Shown: positions 14,501 through 26,500 of the stretch, one piece after another
How the letters are laid out: each line of letters opens with the position of its first letter
Position numbering within the stretch: the stretch's first letter is position 1
Source: Acheta domesticus
Taxonomy: Eukaryota; Arthropoda; Insecta; Orthoptera; Gryllidae
Direction: 5' to 3'
Assembly: GCA_031308135.1 (NCBI GenBank)
Contig: JAHLJT010009419.1
Coordinates: 37,255,221-37,319,220, forward strand
Length of the DNA: 64,000 bases
The notes under the pieces: generated by a model
Told to the model about the DNA's origin: nothing
The model's database searches: none
The model's input: the letters and a program-made list of their open reading frames with translations, nothing else
Program-made: the position numbers and the translations under genes

Positions 14501-17500
14501 ATTCCCTTTCTAAATCAAAGGCAAAGTCGTAGATGAATATTTTTTTAGTTATGTAGATAGAACTTGTCCTGCCTGCCAGTGATGTTTCCGGCAACGCCGT
14601 TGAATATTTGGAAGCAGGATGCTCAGTCTATCAATAAATAATTCAAATTACGTGTCCTAGGATCTTCGTTGATCATAGAAGACTCTCTACTAGAATTTAC
14701 ATGAACAGGGGCGCCGAGATCTCTACAGAACCACGTAGTCTACAAAAGAGGTTATGAATGGCATGCTTTGTTGAATAAGATTGGTTTTTACCTATTTCTT
14801 TTCCTGGAGGGTGCATGCCTTAAATGCTTGTCGTATTGAATACAATGTGCGAGCGCGTGAGTTTGCGAGCGCGCGTGTTTGCGAGTGCGCACGTTTGCGA
14901 GCGCGCGCGTTTGCGGGCGGGCGCGTTTGCGAGCGAGCGCGTCTGCGAGCGTGCGCATTTGCGAGCGTGCGCGTTTGCGAGCGTGCGCATTTGCGAGCGT
15001 GCGCATTTGCGAGCGTGCGCATTTGCGAGCGTGAGCACTTGCGAGCGTGCGCGTTTGCGAGTGCGGGCGTTTGCGAGCGCGCGCGTTTGCGAGCGAGCGC
15101 GTTTGCGAGCAAGCGCGTTTGCGAGCGAGCGCGTTTGCGAGCGAGCGCGTTTGCGAGCGTGCATGTTTGCGGGCGCGCGAACGTGTGTTCGCCAAATGGA
15201 CATAAGCGTGCGCGTGTCCCACAGGGCGCACGACGGCTCGCATCCCCACGGCCGTGATGGCGTTCCTCGCGTGCTTCATGAGCTACTCGGTGCGTCTGTG
15301 CCTTAACCTGGCCATCATCGCCATGGTGGTGCCGGGCGAGGGCTCCCACTCTGGGCCCGAGTGCGGCGCCGGCGCCAGCGCCGGAGACTGGGACAACTCC
15401 AGCACCAGCGCCAACACCAGCGCCAAAGTCATCCCGGACGTAAGTGAGCGAAGCTACTGACACCCTTGTGTGGTATGGGCGGACCCAGGGAGAAAAGACG
15501 GGTTCATTTACTAAAAACATTGTTTTTGTAATAAACTGAGAAAAATTTTACTTTCAAGTCAGATACTTTACACGCCTTGCTCTGGTAGAATTAAATGTCA
15601 GACATTTTTTGTTTGTTATCTCTGAACTATCATGGATTAGACAGGTTTCGAAGACAGCTAATGAAAAACTTGATCCAGTAATTGAAAACGTATACTCACA
15701 ACAACAACAACAGTGATTAGCATCTTGTTATATTAATTGAACAATCCTTCTGAGCTACGTTACGTGCAGAGCACGACAAATGTTGCGAGATGCTTGCCTC
15801 TTTGAATCTCACTTTCAGGTTCTCTTGATATCTTTGTCACGTGCATTTAAACGTTTCTATCTGTGGATGTTGAATATACTCTGCAATGGCTTTTGTCTAA
15901 TTAGGAGTTACTTGTTTTGCTGCATTTGTCTTATTGTCTGCAATATCTTTGTAACATATGACGCTAATAGCTTCACTATCCAATAAATAATGCGCTAAGG
16001 ACAGATGACGGTTTTGAACGATTTATAAGATTCCTTCGACATTGAAGTCTATAAAAGCTGCTGATGGATAGAAATTATTCCCCCACCCTAACCCCCATGA
16101 CAGGTACTCCAAACGAATTTAAGATGAAACAAGGGATGCTACTGAAGAACGTATTTTCTCGCATTATTTAAAACTATTTCAACCAGTTCAACTATTTCAA
16201 CCATTGTAGATTCACGACTTGAAGTAGAAATGGGAATTGTAAATCATGCGAATTGGTTGAAGTGAATTAAGACATTAAAACATCGTTTGCCGACATTTTG
16301 GAGTATTTTTATTCCATCCTCAGGACACACTAGAAGATATACTTATGGTTAGAACATCTCAAATCCATACTGGCAAGACGCCAACACAACTCCACACGGA
16401 GTGGTTACAGTGTGAGGGTCCTTAAAATGGTTTCGTAATACAGTATTTTATATTACATGAAACCGCAAACGTTCACGTGTTCTATTACTCGACTACAGCA
16501 ATCTTTTCCTCGTGCTGGGATTCCATCTCAGATATTTAGGTTTAACACGACATACCTCTACCCCACCCCACCCCACCCCACCCCTCCCCACCGGTATGAT
16601 TACATTCCCGACGCAATAGAAACAAAGTTTAACTTTTGCATTTGCAATTTTCGAAAATTCAGGGAGTGTAGATAAAGAAAAAAGAGAGAGTTTTGCAGAA
16701 AATTTGTTTGGTATTAAAAGATTCCCAAAATGTGGATTTTGACTATATATCGTAAATGTACTTCATATAGGAATATGAATTATCTACTTTTTCGGTATAA
16801 GGAACACAAAATAAGAATTTTTGAACGAAAAATAGGTCATTTTTGCTGCAGCATTATAACTCATTCTCTACCCTCCATAAGTGCGTAGTGGGCACGAAAC
16901 TATAATGTAGAATTTGCTGTCTTATGAAGAAATCAGAATGCTCATAGGCAACCTAAGTTTCGCTGCAATAAATTGTTACAGTCGTGCAGAACTTTTCGGA
17001 AAATTTTCAAGACACTAGTTATGTTTTTCAAGCAGTAATCTATAAAATATTTCTGAAGCTCGTCTTACTCTTGGAGGTTTAGCATTTCTGGATTACTTCC
17101 GTGCGCATCACGAGTGTCGAGAAAAGTGTCTTAGCTTGTCAAAATCTAAGTAAAATTAAGTTGTTTATTTGACATACTGTGTAATTTAATCGCACGCATT
17201 TCTATTTTTAATAAACCCTTCGCAATATCAGTATGTTTGCTCGGGGTCAATGGGCTTTATGACGTAAACTACAGTTTAAACCCTGGCCTTTCGATGTTAT
17301 GTTTCAGTTTACAACTATTTTCACTTTTAAAACTTTGCTTTAAATAGCGCATAATTTCCACACAGGTCTATCTAGAATAATAATAAATAATGACTCTAAA
17401 ACAAAAGAGAAGAAGTATTGTTCCGATTGAATTTTCTAGTTACAGTAAAACTTGCTGAATGCAGAATCTCAAGGGACCAATATTTTGTTTTCATATTAGA

Positions 17501-20500
17501 CGACATTCCGCTTTATGCAATGTAAAACTGTAGAATTTACGATTGGAACGACAGCGATTTATGTTCGCATTAGATAGATTTCCGCATTATACATGTTTCG
17601 CATTGAGCAAGTTTTACTGTGCCAAGCCCAAAATACATCCGAAGAAAGTAGAAGGCTGGGTTTCTAAAATTGCATGCAGAGTTGATCATGCTCAGAAGTA
17701 TAAAACTACCTTGTTTTGTTCAAAACACTTGCTTCAGAGATTGCTGCGAAGCGTGCTGACTCTGAGCTAATAGCTTACGCAAGTATTGCCGGGAAACCAC
17801 TTCATATTTCTATGTAAAATGGTGCTAACATTCGAGTACACGACTATCACTTTTCTGAAGGTCTAGGTGAAAGTTAATCAGACCAAAAAAACGCGCTAAC
17901 ACCATCAGGTAGACAATTCTGTAATGTTTAAAATAACGCCTTCTTTAAGAAATATTTTCCTGATTATTAACAGTCTGTTTGGTAATGGGAAATTTTACTG
18001 AATAAGGATAAAGGTCTATGATGGATTTACTTCGACAAAAGGTAACTTATTGACTAATACAGTGACGTGAAGATCATGTGCTGGGAAGTTACGTAGGTGA
18101 GACATTGAAAATAATTAAAAAGGAAACACAATGAAAATAAACTGATACTTTAGGAATACATAAACTGTACTATAAAACTGACCAATTAAAATGTTCTGTT
18201 AATAATTTTATTTTCATAAATCAATTAGAATTTTGTTTTTATTTACTTTTTCACAATAGTTCAATAGGGAGAGACATTTCAGACAAACACATCTGTAATT
18301 CTTTATTCACCAGGGAACGTGAGTCACTTTTTTACTATTTTTTTGCCCATTTTCATAGGTATATTGTTGAAGACGGAACTAGTATAGAGAGAAGCGGTAG
18401 CGTAACGAAACGAATGCGTGCCGACCAGCAAAACTTTTATCCGGGTTCCCTTTATAAAAGTGTGTAGCAAACACAAATGTTAGTACATTAAGTAATAAAA
18501 ATATACCCTAAAATAGGCCGTCTTTTACGAACCTGGGCCCGCCCGCATTGCGGGCCCGAACGTTACAGGAGCTTCCGAGCGTTTGAGATTCTAATGCATA
18601 AAGGCTCTATTTGCTTCTACAAACTGTACTTGTACAAACAAACTTGTACAATACTTCTGTGCCGCAATGTTACCAGTAGAAGTGTGTGGGCAGCGAGTTA
18701 AAAAATGTTCAGAGTCACTGGGTTAATCCTAAGATAAAAGCAAATAAAAGTGTATAAACGTAGAGAAATCAGGGTGATCTTAGATGTACAAAATGTAAAG
18801 TTTAAAAGATAAAGACATAATGCACATTATTAGCGTTTGCTGCACCTCGCCAGGAGAATATTGTATGAGTTTAACCAAAATCTTGTGCTAATCTTCTCTG
18901 GTTTTTGCCACTGGTCTTATCTATTATCAACAAAGTAATTGTTTTGTTGGTTTTTTTTCAAAATAAAGAATGATTAGTCATTGTTGCGATACTGCTCAAG
19001 AAAATAAACAAGGAACAAGAAGCGACTTCTTTCTTCCCCTTACCTCTATGATCACTGCTAATTATTTTGTTTTTGTTTTTTATTTAATGTTGTTTTACTT
19101 ATTTTTGACGGGCCTTTCGCCCCATGCCTTCTCATGCCCGCTTGCGTGTTGCAGTACGGCCCGCGCTACGAGTGGAGCGCGAGCGTGCAGGGCCACGTGA
19201 AGGCGGCGTACGGCGTGGGCTACTTCATCGCGCACTTCCCCGCGGGCATGCTGGCGGACGCGGTGGGCGCGCGGGCCATCGTGTTCGCCGCCATCCTGGT
19301 GCAGGGCATGCTGACGGCGCTGGTGCCGCTGGCCAGCAGCGTGCACTGGGGCGTCGTCTACGTCCTGCGCCTCGTCGCCGGACTGGGCGGGGTGAGACAC
19401 GCTCGCCTCCTCGCGCTTCCTATCGCTTCTTCCTCCCTCCACCTGCCTCTCGCCTCCGCCCGCCTCCAGCCGCCTCCGCCCGCCTCCGCCCGCCTCCGCC
19501 CGCCTCCGCCCGCCTCCGCCCGCCTCCGCCCGCCTCCGCCCGCCTCCGCCCGCCTCCGCCCGCCTCCGCCCGCCTCCGCCCGCCTCCGCCCGCCTCCGCC
19601 CGCCTCCGCCCGCCTCCGCCCGCCTCCGCCCGCCTCCGCCCGCCTCCGCCCGCCTCCGCCCGCCTCCGCCCGCCTCCGCCCGCCTCCGCCCGCCTCCGCC
19701 CGCCTCCGCCCGCCTCCGCCCGCCTCCGCCCGCCTCCGCCCGCCTCCGCCCGCCTCCGCCCGCCTCCGCCCGCCTCCGCCCGCCTCCGCCCGCCTCCGCC
19801 CGCCTCCGCCCGCCTCCGCCCGCCTCCGCCCGCCTCCGCCCGCCTCCGCCCGCCTCCGCCCGCCTCCGCCCGCCTCCGCCCGCCTCCGCCCGCCTCCGCC
19901 CGCCTCCGCCCGCCTCCGCCCGCCTCCGCCCGCCTCCGCCCGCCTCCGCCCGCCTCCGCCCGCCTCCGCCCGCCTCCGCCCGCCTCCGCCCGCCTCCGCC
20001 CGCCTCCGCCCGCCTCCGCCCGCCTCCGCCCGCCTCCGCCCGCCTCCGCCCGCCTCCGCCCGCCTCCGCCCGCCTCCGCCCGCCTCCGCCCGCCTCCGCC
20101 CGCCTCCGCCCGCCTCCGCCCGCCTCCGCCCGCCTCCGCCCGCCTCCGCCCGCCTCCGCCCGCCTCCGCCCGCCTCCGCCCGCCTCCGCCCGCCTCCGCC
20201 CGCCTCCGCCCGCCTCCGCCCGCCTCCGCCCGCCTCCGCCCGCCTCCGCCCGCCTCCGCCCGCCTCCGCCCGCCTCCGCCCGCCTCCGCCCGCCTCCGCC
20301 CGCCTCCGCCCGCCTCCGCCCGCCTCCGCCCGCCTCCGCCCGCCTCCGCCCGCCTCCGCCCGCCTCCGCCCGCCTCCGCCCGCCTCCGCCCGCCTCCGCC
20401 CGCCTCCGCCCGCCTCCGCCCGCCTCCGCCCGCCTCCGCCCGCCTCCGCCCGCCTCCGCCCGCCTCCGCCCGCCTCCGCCCGCCTCCGCCTTCTCCACGA

Positions 20501-23500
20501 CTTCTCACGACTTTTCACACCTCTTCTCCCTTCCTCAGGGCTCCTCAAGCCTTCTACCGCCTCCTCTTGCCTCCACGCGTCTTCTCTAGCCATCTCTCAC
20601 CTCCTTCCGCTTCCTCCCGCTTCCTGTCGCGTCTTCTTTAGCCACCTCTCGCATCCTCCCGCTCCTTCCTGCTTCCTCCCGTTTCCTCTCGCTTCCTCTC
20701 GCCTCTCTCACCTCTTCTCGCCCCCTCTCGCCAACCCCTTCATCATGCCCTTTCATGCCGTTCCGTTGTGACTGCGTTACAAAGACGCGTTCACAGACGA
20801 ATGCCGAACGACCGAATCAGGGTCTCACTCTACTCGGTCAGTTGGAGGAGAGGGGATAAATGAGAGAAAGAATGAGAACTTCAAATGAAGCAGAGAAGCG
20901 AGCTGTTTGAACTGCTCTGTTGCGTGTTGCAGGGACTTGTGTATCCGGCGCTGCACACACTGGTGGCACAGTGGGCGCCGCCCAATGAGAAGGGCAAGTT
21001 CATCTTCTCCCTCATGGGTAAGTACAGTGCGCAGGGGCGGACGCGGCCTAAAACAAGATGGAGCAACAACTGAGCCTCCTTTTCTATTAAAATTTTTATT
21101 TTTTTCCTAATACGTTTTGGCTTGTTATTGTCTTTGATACTGAGCTCTATAACTGCATAACTACTGAGCTTATAAAGTGAGCTCCTAACTAAACTACTAT
21201 AACTGCTCTATAACTACTGAGCTCTATAACTGCATAACTTACTTGCATCGAAAGGATTGTGGTTACGAGGGGAAAATGAAAACAGTTGAATGATGCTACA
21301 TGTTCTCTTATGCAGAGAATTATGAGAAGGAATTATGAAAGGGGATTATGAGAGGTAAATATGAAAAGATAAACCGAATCAAGTTAGTCTAGTTAATTTG
21401 TAAATAAGTAGATCTGAATCAATAAAATTAGGTAAAAAATAAAATTATGTAATATGTACCACGAGGGTTAACTTGTTCTAATGATCTCGAGCGACAGAAA
21501 TTCCTCGAGTTTTTTGTCGCCGCTCGATCATTAGAACCCTTACAACGCCCTTGGAGCTTAAATGACAGTTATTATTTACATATGACATTTAACAAAGAAG
21601 TAAATAAAATATACTTCGGGAAGAATGAAATGATAACTTTAATGTTACAATATCAATAAATGCAGCGGATTTTATGTTGAACAATTTACTGGGTTCTCAG
21701 ATGGTGTGGAAAGCTTCTTCCCAAAATGTCGTGTATCAATTCCCCAAATTGTCAGCTCAAAATGTGGGAAAATCAGGACTTGATCATTTTTACGGAAATA
21801 AAATGTTTTATTACTTAAGACCCCTTTTGAAATTTGAAGACAGCCATGGCCCCCTTGGCCCCGGTTGCAGATTTGTGAGTGCAAGATACTTAAAAGGTAA
21901 ATTCTTTTCCACGATATTTTTCATAATATAAAATCTACCTAACTCTATAATATTCTCAGGCACATAAATAAATAAAATAAAACTAGAGGTCTAAAGCATC
22001 ATCAAGTCCGACAATGGCAGGATTTTCGGCACTATTTGGATAGCTAGGTCGAACTCAACGGCTGTTTGGATAAGAATTCTACTGGCCGGCTGCTCTGATC
22101 GGTAATGCTCAGTAGTTTCCCCGATCCACATTAGGTGAATGCCGGAATAGAACCCTAACCAATGGGCTAGGAACAGCGTACAAACTTTCTTTCCTCATTC
22201 TTGTTTCATCCTCTCCTCCACTACACTATCATCATACATGTCAGGTAATCATTCGGAAGCTTAGAGTTCATCCCGGCTGGGCAGTGACAAGCTGAGAGGT
22301 TTACGCAGAGGGGGAAAACCTGAAAGCCGACGTTCCAGTAGGAAGGCCACCCCTGGGATATACATACTACATTTACGGGCCTAATGAGCAAAGCACTAGG
22401 AATCAATAAATATTATTCAAATCACATTTCACATCAAATCCCATAGTGCCGAAAATCCTGCCATTGTCGGGTTTGATGCTGCCTTAGGCCTCTAGTTTTA
22501 TTTTATTTATTTATGTGCCTGAGGATATTATAGTGTTAGGTAGATTTTATATTATGAAAAATATCGTGGAAAAGAATTTACCTTTTAAGTATCTTGCACT
22601 CACATATCTGCAGCCGGGGCCAAGGGGGCCATGGCTACCTTCAAATTTCAAAAGGGACCTTAAGTAATAAAAAAATTATTTCCGCAAAAATGATTAAGTC
22701 CTGATTTTCCTACATTTTGAGCTGACAAATTGGGGAATTGATACACGATATTTTGGGAAGAAGCTTTCCACACCATCTGAGAACCCAGTAAATTGTTCAA
22801 CATAAAATCCATACAGGTAATCGACTTTTACCTTAAAGTCTTTAACTTCTTTCCAAAGGGATCGCAACAGTTCGCGTACAGTTTTTCTACCGTTACGTTG
22901 CGCCTGCGCAGGAGGTACGTTCTCCGCTGTGGGTACGTGATCGTTCGCGTGGCTGGCGCTAGTGTACGACTCGCCAGCCGTACACCCGTTTATCTCCGAT
23001 AGCGAGCGCAACTACATCAATATCAGGCCAATGCCGAAGGATTACCCTAACAAACAGGCCATGAACCGTGGGCGAATATTCCTTCATCATTTTTTTTCGT
23101 CATCTCTCCCACTACACTACCACACATGTCGGGAGATCAGTCGGAAGCAAGCGCTTGTCCCGGCTGAGGCGATGACAAGCTCTGACACGCAACACTCACC
23201 GTGCTGGATATTTGTATTGACACGAAATTTTACCAGCTTGTTCAGCACCTTTCGAAACCTAGATATACAAATTTCTACGTGCTATGAAGCGTTACAAGTA
23301 GTGTTTTTGCGACAATTAGTATTGAGACCTTTCATGACCTTACCGCCTATGGAAGGGCGGAAATCGCTGCTCGCCGCTGGTTTTGCGGCCGTTACACACC
23401 GCGCCGCCACAATCGGCGGCGAGCAGCGATTTCCGCCCTTCTACAAGCGGTAAGGTCACGAAAGATCTGAATACTAATTGTTGCAAAAACACTACTTGCA

Positions 23501-26500
23501 ATGCTTCATAGCACGTAAAAACTTCTTTGTAGAGGTTTTGAAACGTGCTGAACCAGCTGGTAAAATTCCATGTCAATCCTAATATCCAGCACGGTGGGTG
23601 TTGCGTGTGAGAGATACGTAGAGGAGGAAAACCTGAAAGCAGACGTACGCCGGCACCGGATTTCACGTTTCAGCAGGCAGGAATACTGCCTCCTCTTGGG
23701 ATACAGTGTGCACTACATTTACGGGTGTAATGACCGAAGACGTTGACGCCCCCGGATATTCACTATTTAAATCACAATTTCTTGCCTTGCTTACCAAATT
23801 TTACCTCAAAGTCGTTAATTCCCGAAAGGGAATTTAAGGGATCGCAACTTTTAAGGGGTCGCAATTTAAGTATTTAAGGGATCGCAACTTGGCTTATATA
23901 CTGCCACCCGGCTACGTCTGCCCAATTGTGGAATAAAGCTTATATCTATACTGCGATTTTTCTAAGAGCGACCCTCAAGACCACTCAAATCCCATCTTCG
24001 CGATGGAATTTGTCACGGCATTTCGCGTCTTTCTCAGTCGTTCCGCTAGATTTTGCACGATCGCGACCGTATGAAGCAGTGCTTGCGATCATGCGACTTC
24101 TACCGGCAAGACCGAGAAAAGACGCGAAATGCCGTGACATATTCCATCGCGAAGATGGGATTTGAGTCGCCTTGTGGGTCGCAGTTAGAAAAATCGCAGT
24201 ATACAGGGTGAGTCACGTAACTTTAGCACCTCCTGTAACTTTTGAACGGTTGACGTTATTGCAATGCAGTTTTCACGGAAGTGCATGAGGGAAAGGGGCT
24301 AATTGATACGTGCATTAATTTCTATTTTATCACTTGTATTTTACGAGATTTTTTTAGGTAATTTTGTTTTTTCAAATGGAACTATACATATTTTTTCAGT
24401 CCACCATGACGAGCGTAAAAAGACAAATCCAATGATGTACATATTGTCATATGTTAGATAAGCATTTTTTTGATTAATTTTGATTTTTGCGACAGGAGTT
24501 TAACGGATATTTAGAATAGTCCACCACACAAGGTCACGCAGCGCTCCACCAGCACACGTGCGCCCGGGGAAAGGAAGGGAAGGAAAGGGATCTTATTTGA
24601 AAATAAGAAACATAGTACTCCAAATATTCACAAAACCATTGAAGTTTTTTCCTGTGCTTTCCATTCTTCCGCATTTTCAGATTTTCCTCTTTCTTTGATT
24701 GAAGGAATTAAAGGATGGGAAATAAGGATTTGTCATAAGTTTGTATCGTAATAAAATTGTTTATAACTTCAACTCCATTTAATGGGGTTTCATAAGGTAA
24801 GTATTAATGGGATCTTGAAACAAAGCACAATAAGAATAAATAATTAAAACTGTACAAAAAATATTGCATATTTTGAGCAAACAATTTCAATGTTAATAAG
24901 AATATAATAATAACTTGGGGATAGAAATACTCTTATTTCAATAAATACTACTTAAGACAAATCCGTATTTGCAATCCGTAAGAAACACAAAATATCTGAA
25001 AATGGATCAGGATGGAAAGGAGAGTTCAGGAAAAAAAGCAACAGTTTTGTGAATATTTTTCGTATCCTCAAGTACTAAAATCCCTTCCCTTCCCCGACCC
25101 CGCGTTTGCTGGGGGAGCGCTGCGCGACCTTGTGAGGCTGACAGTTACAATGAAAATATCCGTTAAACACTAGTCGCAAAAAAATGACAATTACTCAAAA
25201 AAATGCTTATCTAACATATGACAATATTTATATCTTTGGATTCGTCTTTTTACGCTTGTCATGATACACTGAAAAAATATGTATAGTCCCATTTAAAATA
25301 ACAAAGTTACCTCAAATATCTCGTAAAATTCAAGTTATAAAAGAGAAATCAATACACATATCAATTAGCCCCATTCCCTCATTCACTTCCGTGAAAACTG
25401 CATTGCAATATCTTCAACCGTTCAAAAGTTACAGGAGGTGCTAAAGTTACGTGACTCAGCCGGTATATCTATTTCTAAAACTGTTTGCGTTCAGATTTTG
25501 TACCATTGCTTTGCGCCTGTGCAGGAGGCACGTTCTCCGCCGTGGGCACGTGGCCCATCGTGGGCGCCATCATCGACTCCCTGGGCTGGGAGGCGGCCTA
25601 CTACTACATCGCGCTCACGTGCTGCGCGTGGTCGTTCGCGTGGCTGGCGCTGGTGTACGATTCGCCGGCCGTGCACCCGTTCATCTCGGAGAGCGAGCGC
25701 AGCTACATCCTGACGGCGCAGAGCGGCTCCGTGCGCAGCACCAAGCGGCCCGTGCGCCTGCGCGCCGTCGCCTCCAGCGTGCCCTTCATCGCCCTGCTGG
25801 CTGCGCACTACGGCAACCTGTGGGGGCTGTTCCTGCTCACGACCGACACCCCGCTCTTCCTCAGCGAGGTGCTCGGCTTCAGCATCAAGGAGGTAGGTCG
25901 CTCGCCCAGATGGCCTTCACCTCCATCGGCTCTCAACGCGATCAAGGGCGGCGTCTGCTTGCCTTGGCCGGCTGTTAACGGCCTTCCAGTTTTGCGAGCT
26001 TGTTTCTGAATATTTGGATTCGCACAGAGTTTTCGGCAAAGTTATTGTGATTAGGTAAAATACACTTCTGGATAGCCTCAAATAATGTATAGATGAAAAT
26101 CCATCAATTCATTTATTGTTTCTTTCTTTTCTTTCTTCCATTTAATAATGTCGCCCGTTTCCTACCATTCATCGATTCATTTTCTACTGACATTTAAATC
26201 AGAGCTGGAAAAGTAATTACAAATGTATTTAAGACAATACAAATGATCGAACCACTTAGTATTTCAAAACATAGTAAGCAAAAAACAATATCCAATAACT
26301 TTTCTGTTGGAACACGTGACTAAATAAGTCCAAATAATGAATGAAATACATTTTTGTGCAACATAATTCATGTGTAATACTTTTTACATTACCTGTTTTC
26401 ACTTCGAGTTGAAAGGTTCGTTTCGGCATGCAAATAAATATTATTAATTAAAGTGGTTGTTAAGTATTTGAAAGGTTCATTTGATAAAAGCTTAGAAGCT

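Noticed and set aside
14845..15184. Possible CRISPR-like array
   Set aside because: Units are contiguous with no spacers, and the genome is eukaryotic.
14781..15520. Five overlapping ORFs with ARKRARSQTR or CERARLRACAFAS repeats
   Set aside because: Compositional by-product of the 16-bp CpG minisatellite; the real exon starts at 15225 in one frame only.
19095..20771. Four to five very long ORFs on both strands (AEAGGGGRRR and PPPPASARLR repeats)
   Set aside because: They are produced by the 10-bp satellite, whose unit has no stop triplet in any frame. Only the exon 3 part (19155-19391) is coding; the rest is intron.
25438..25978. ORFs overlapping exon 5 of gene A in other frames and on the minus strand
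   Set aside because: They are GC-rich shadows of the true exon, whose frame is fixed by homology, phase and splice sites.
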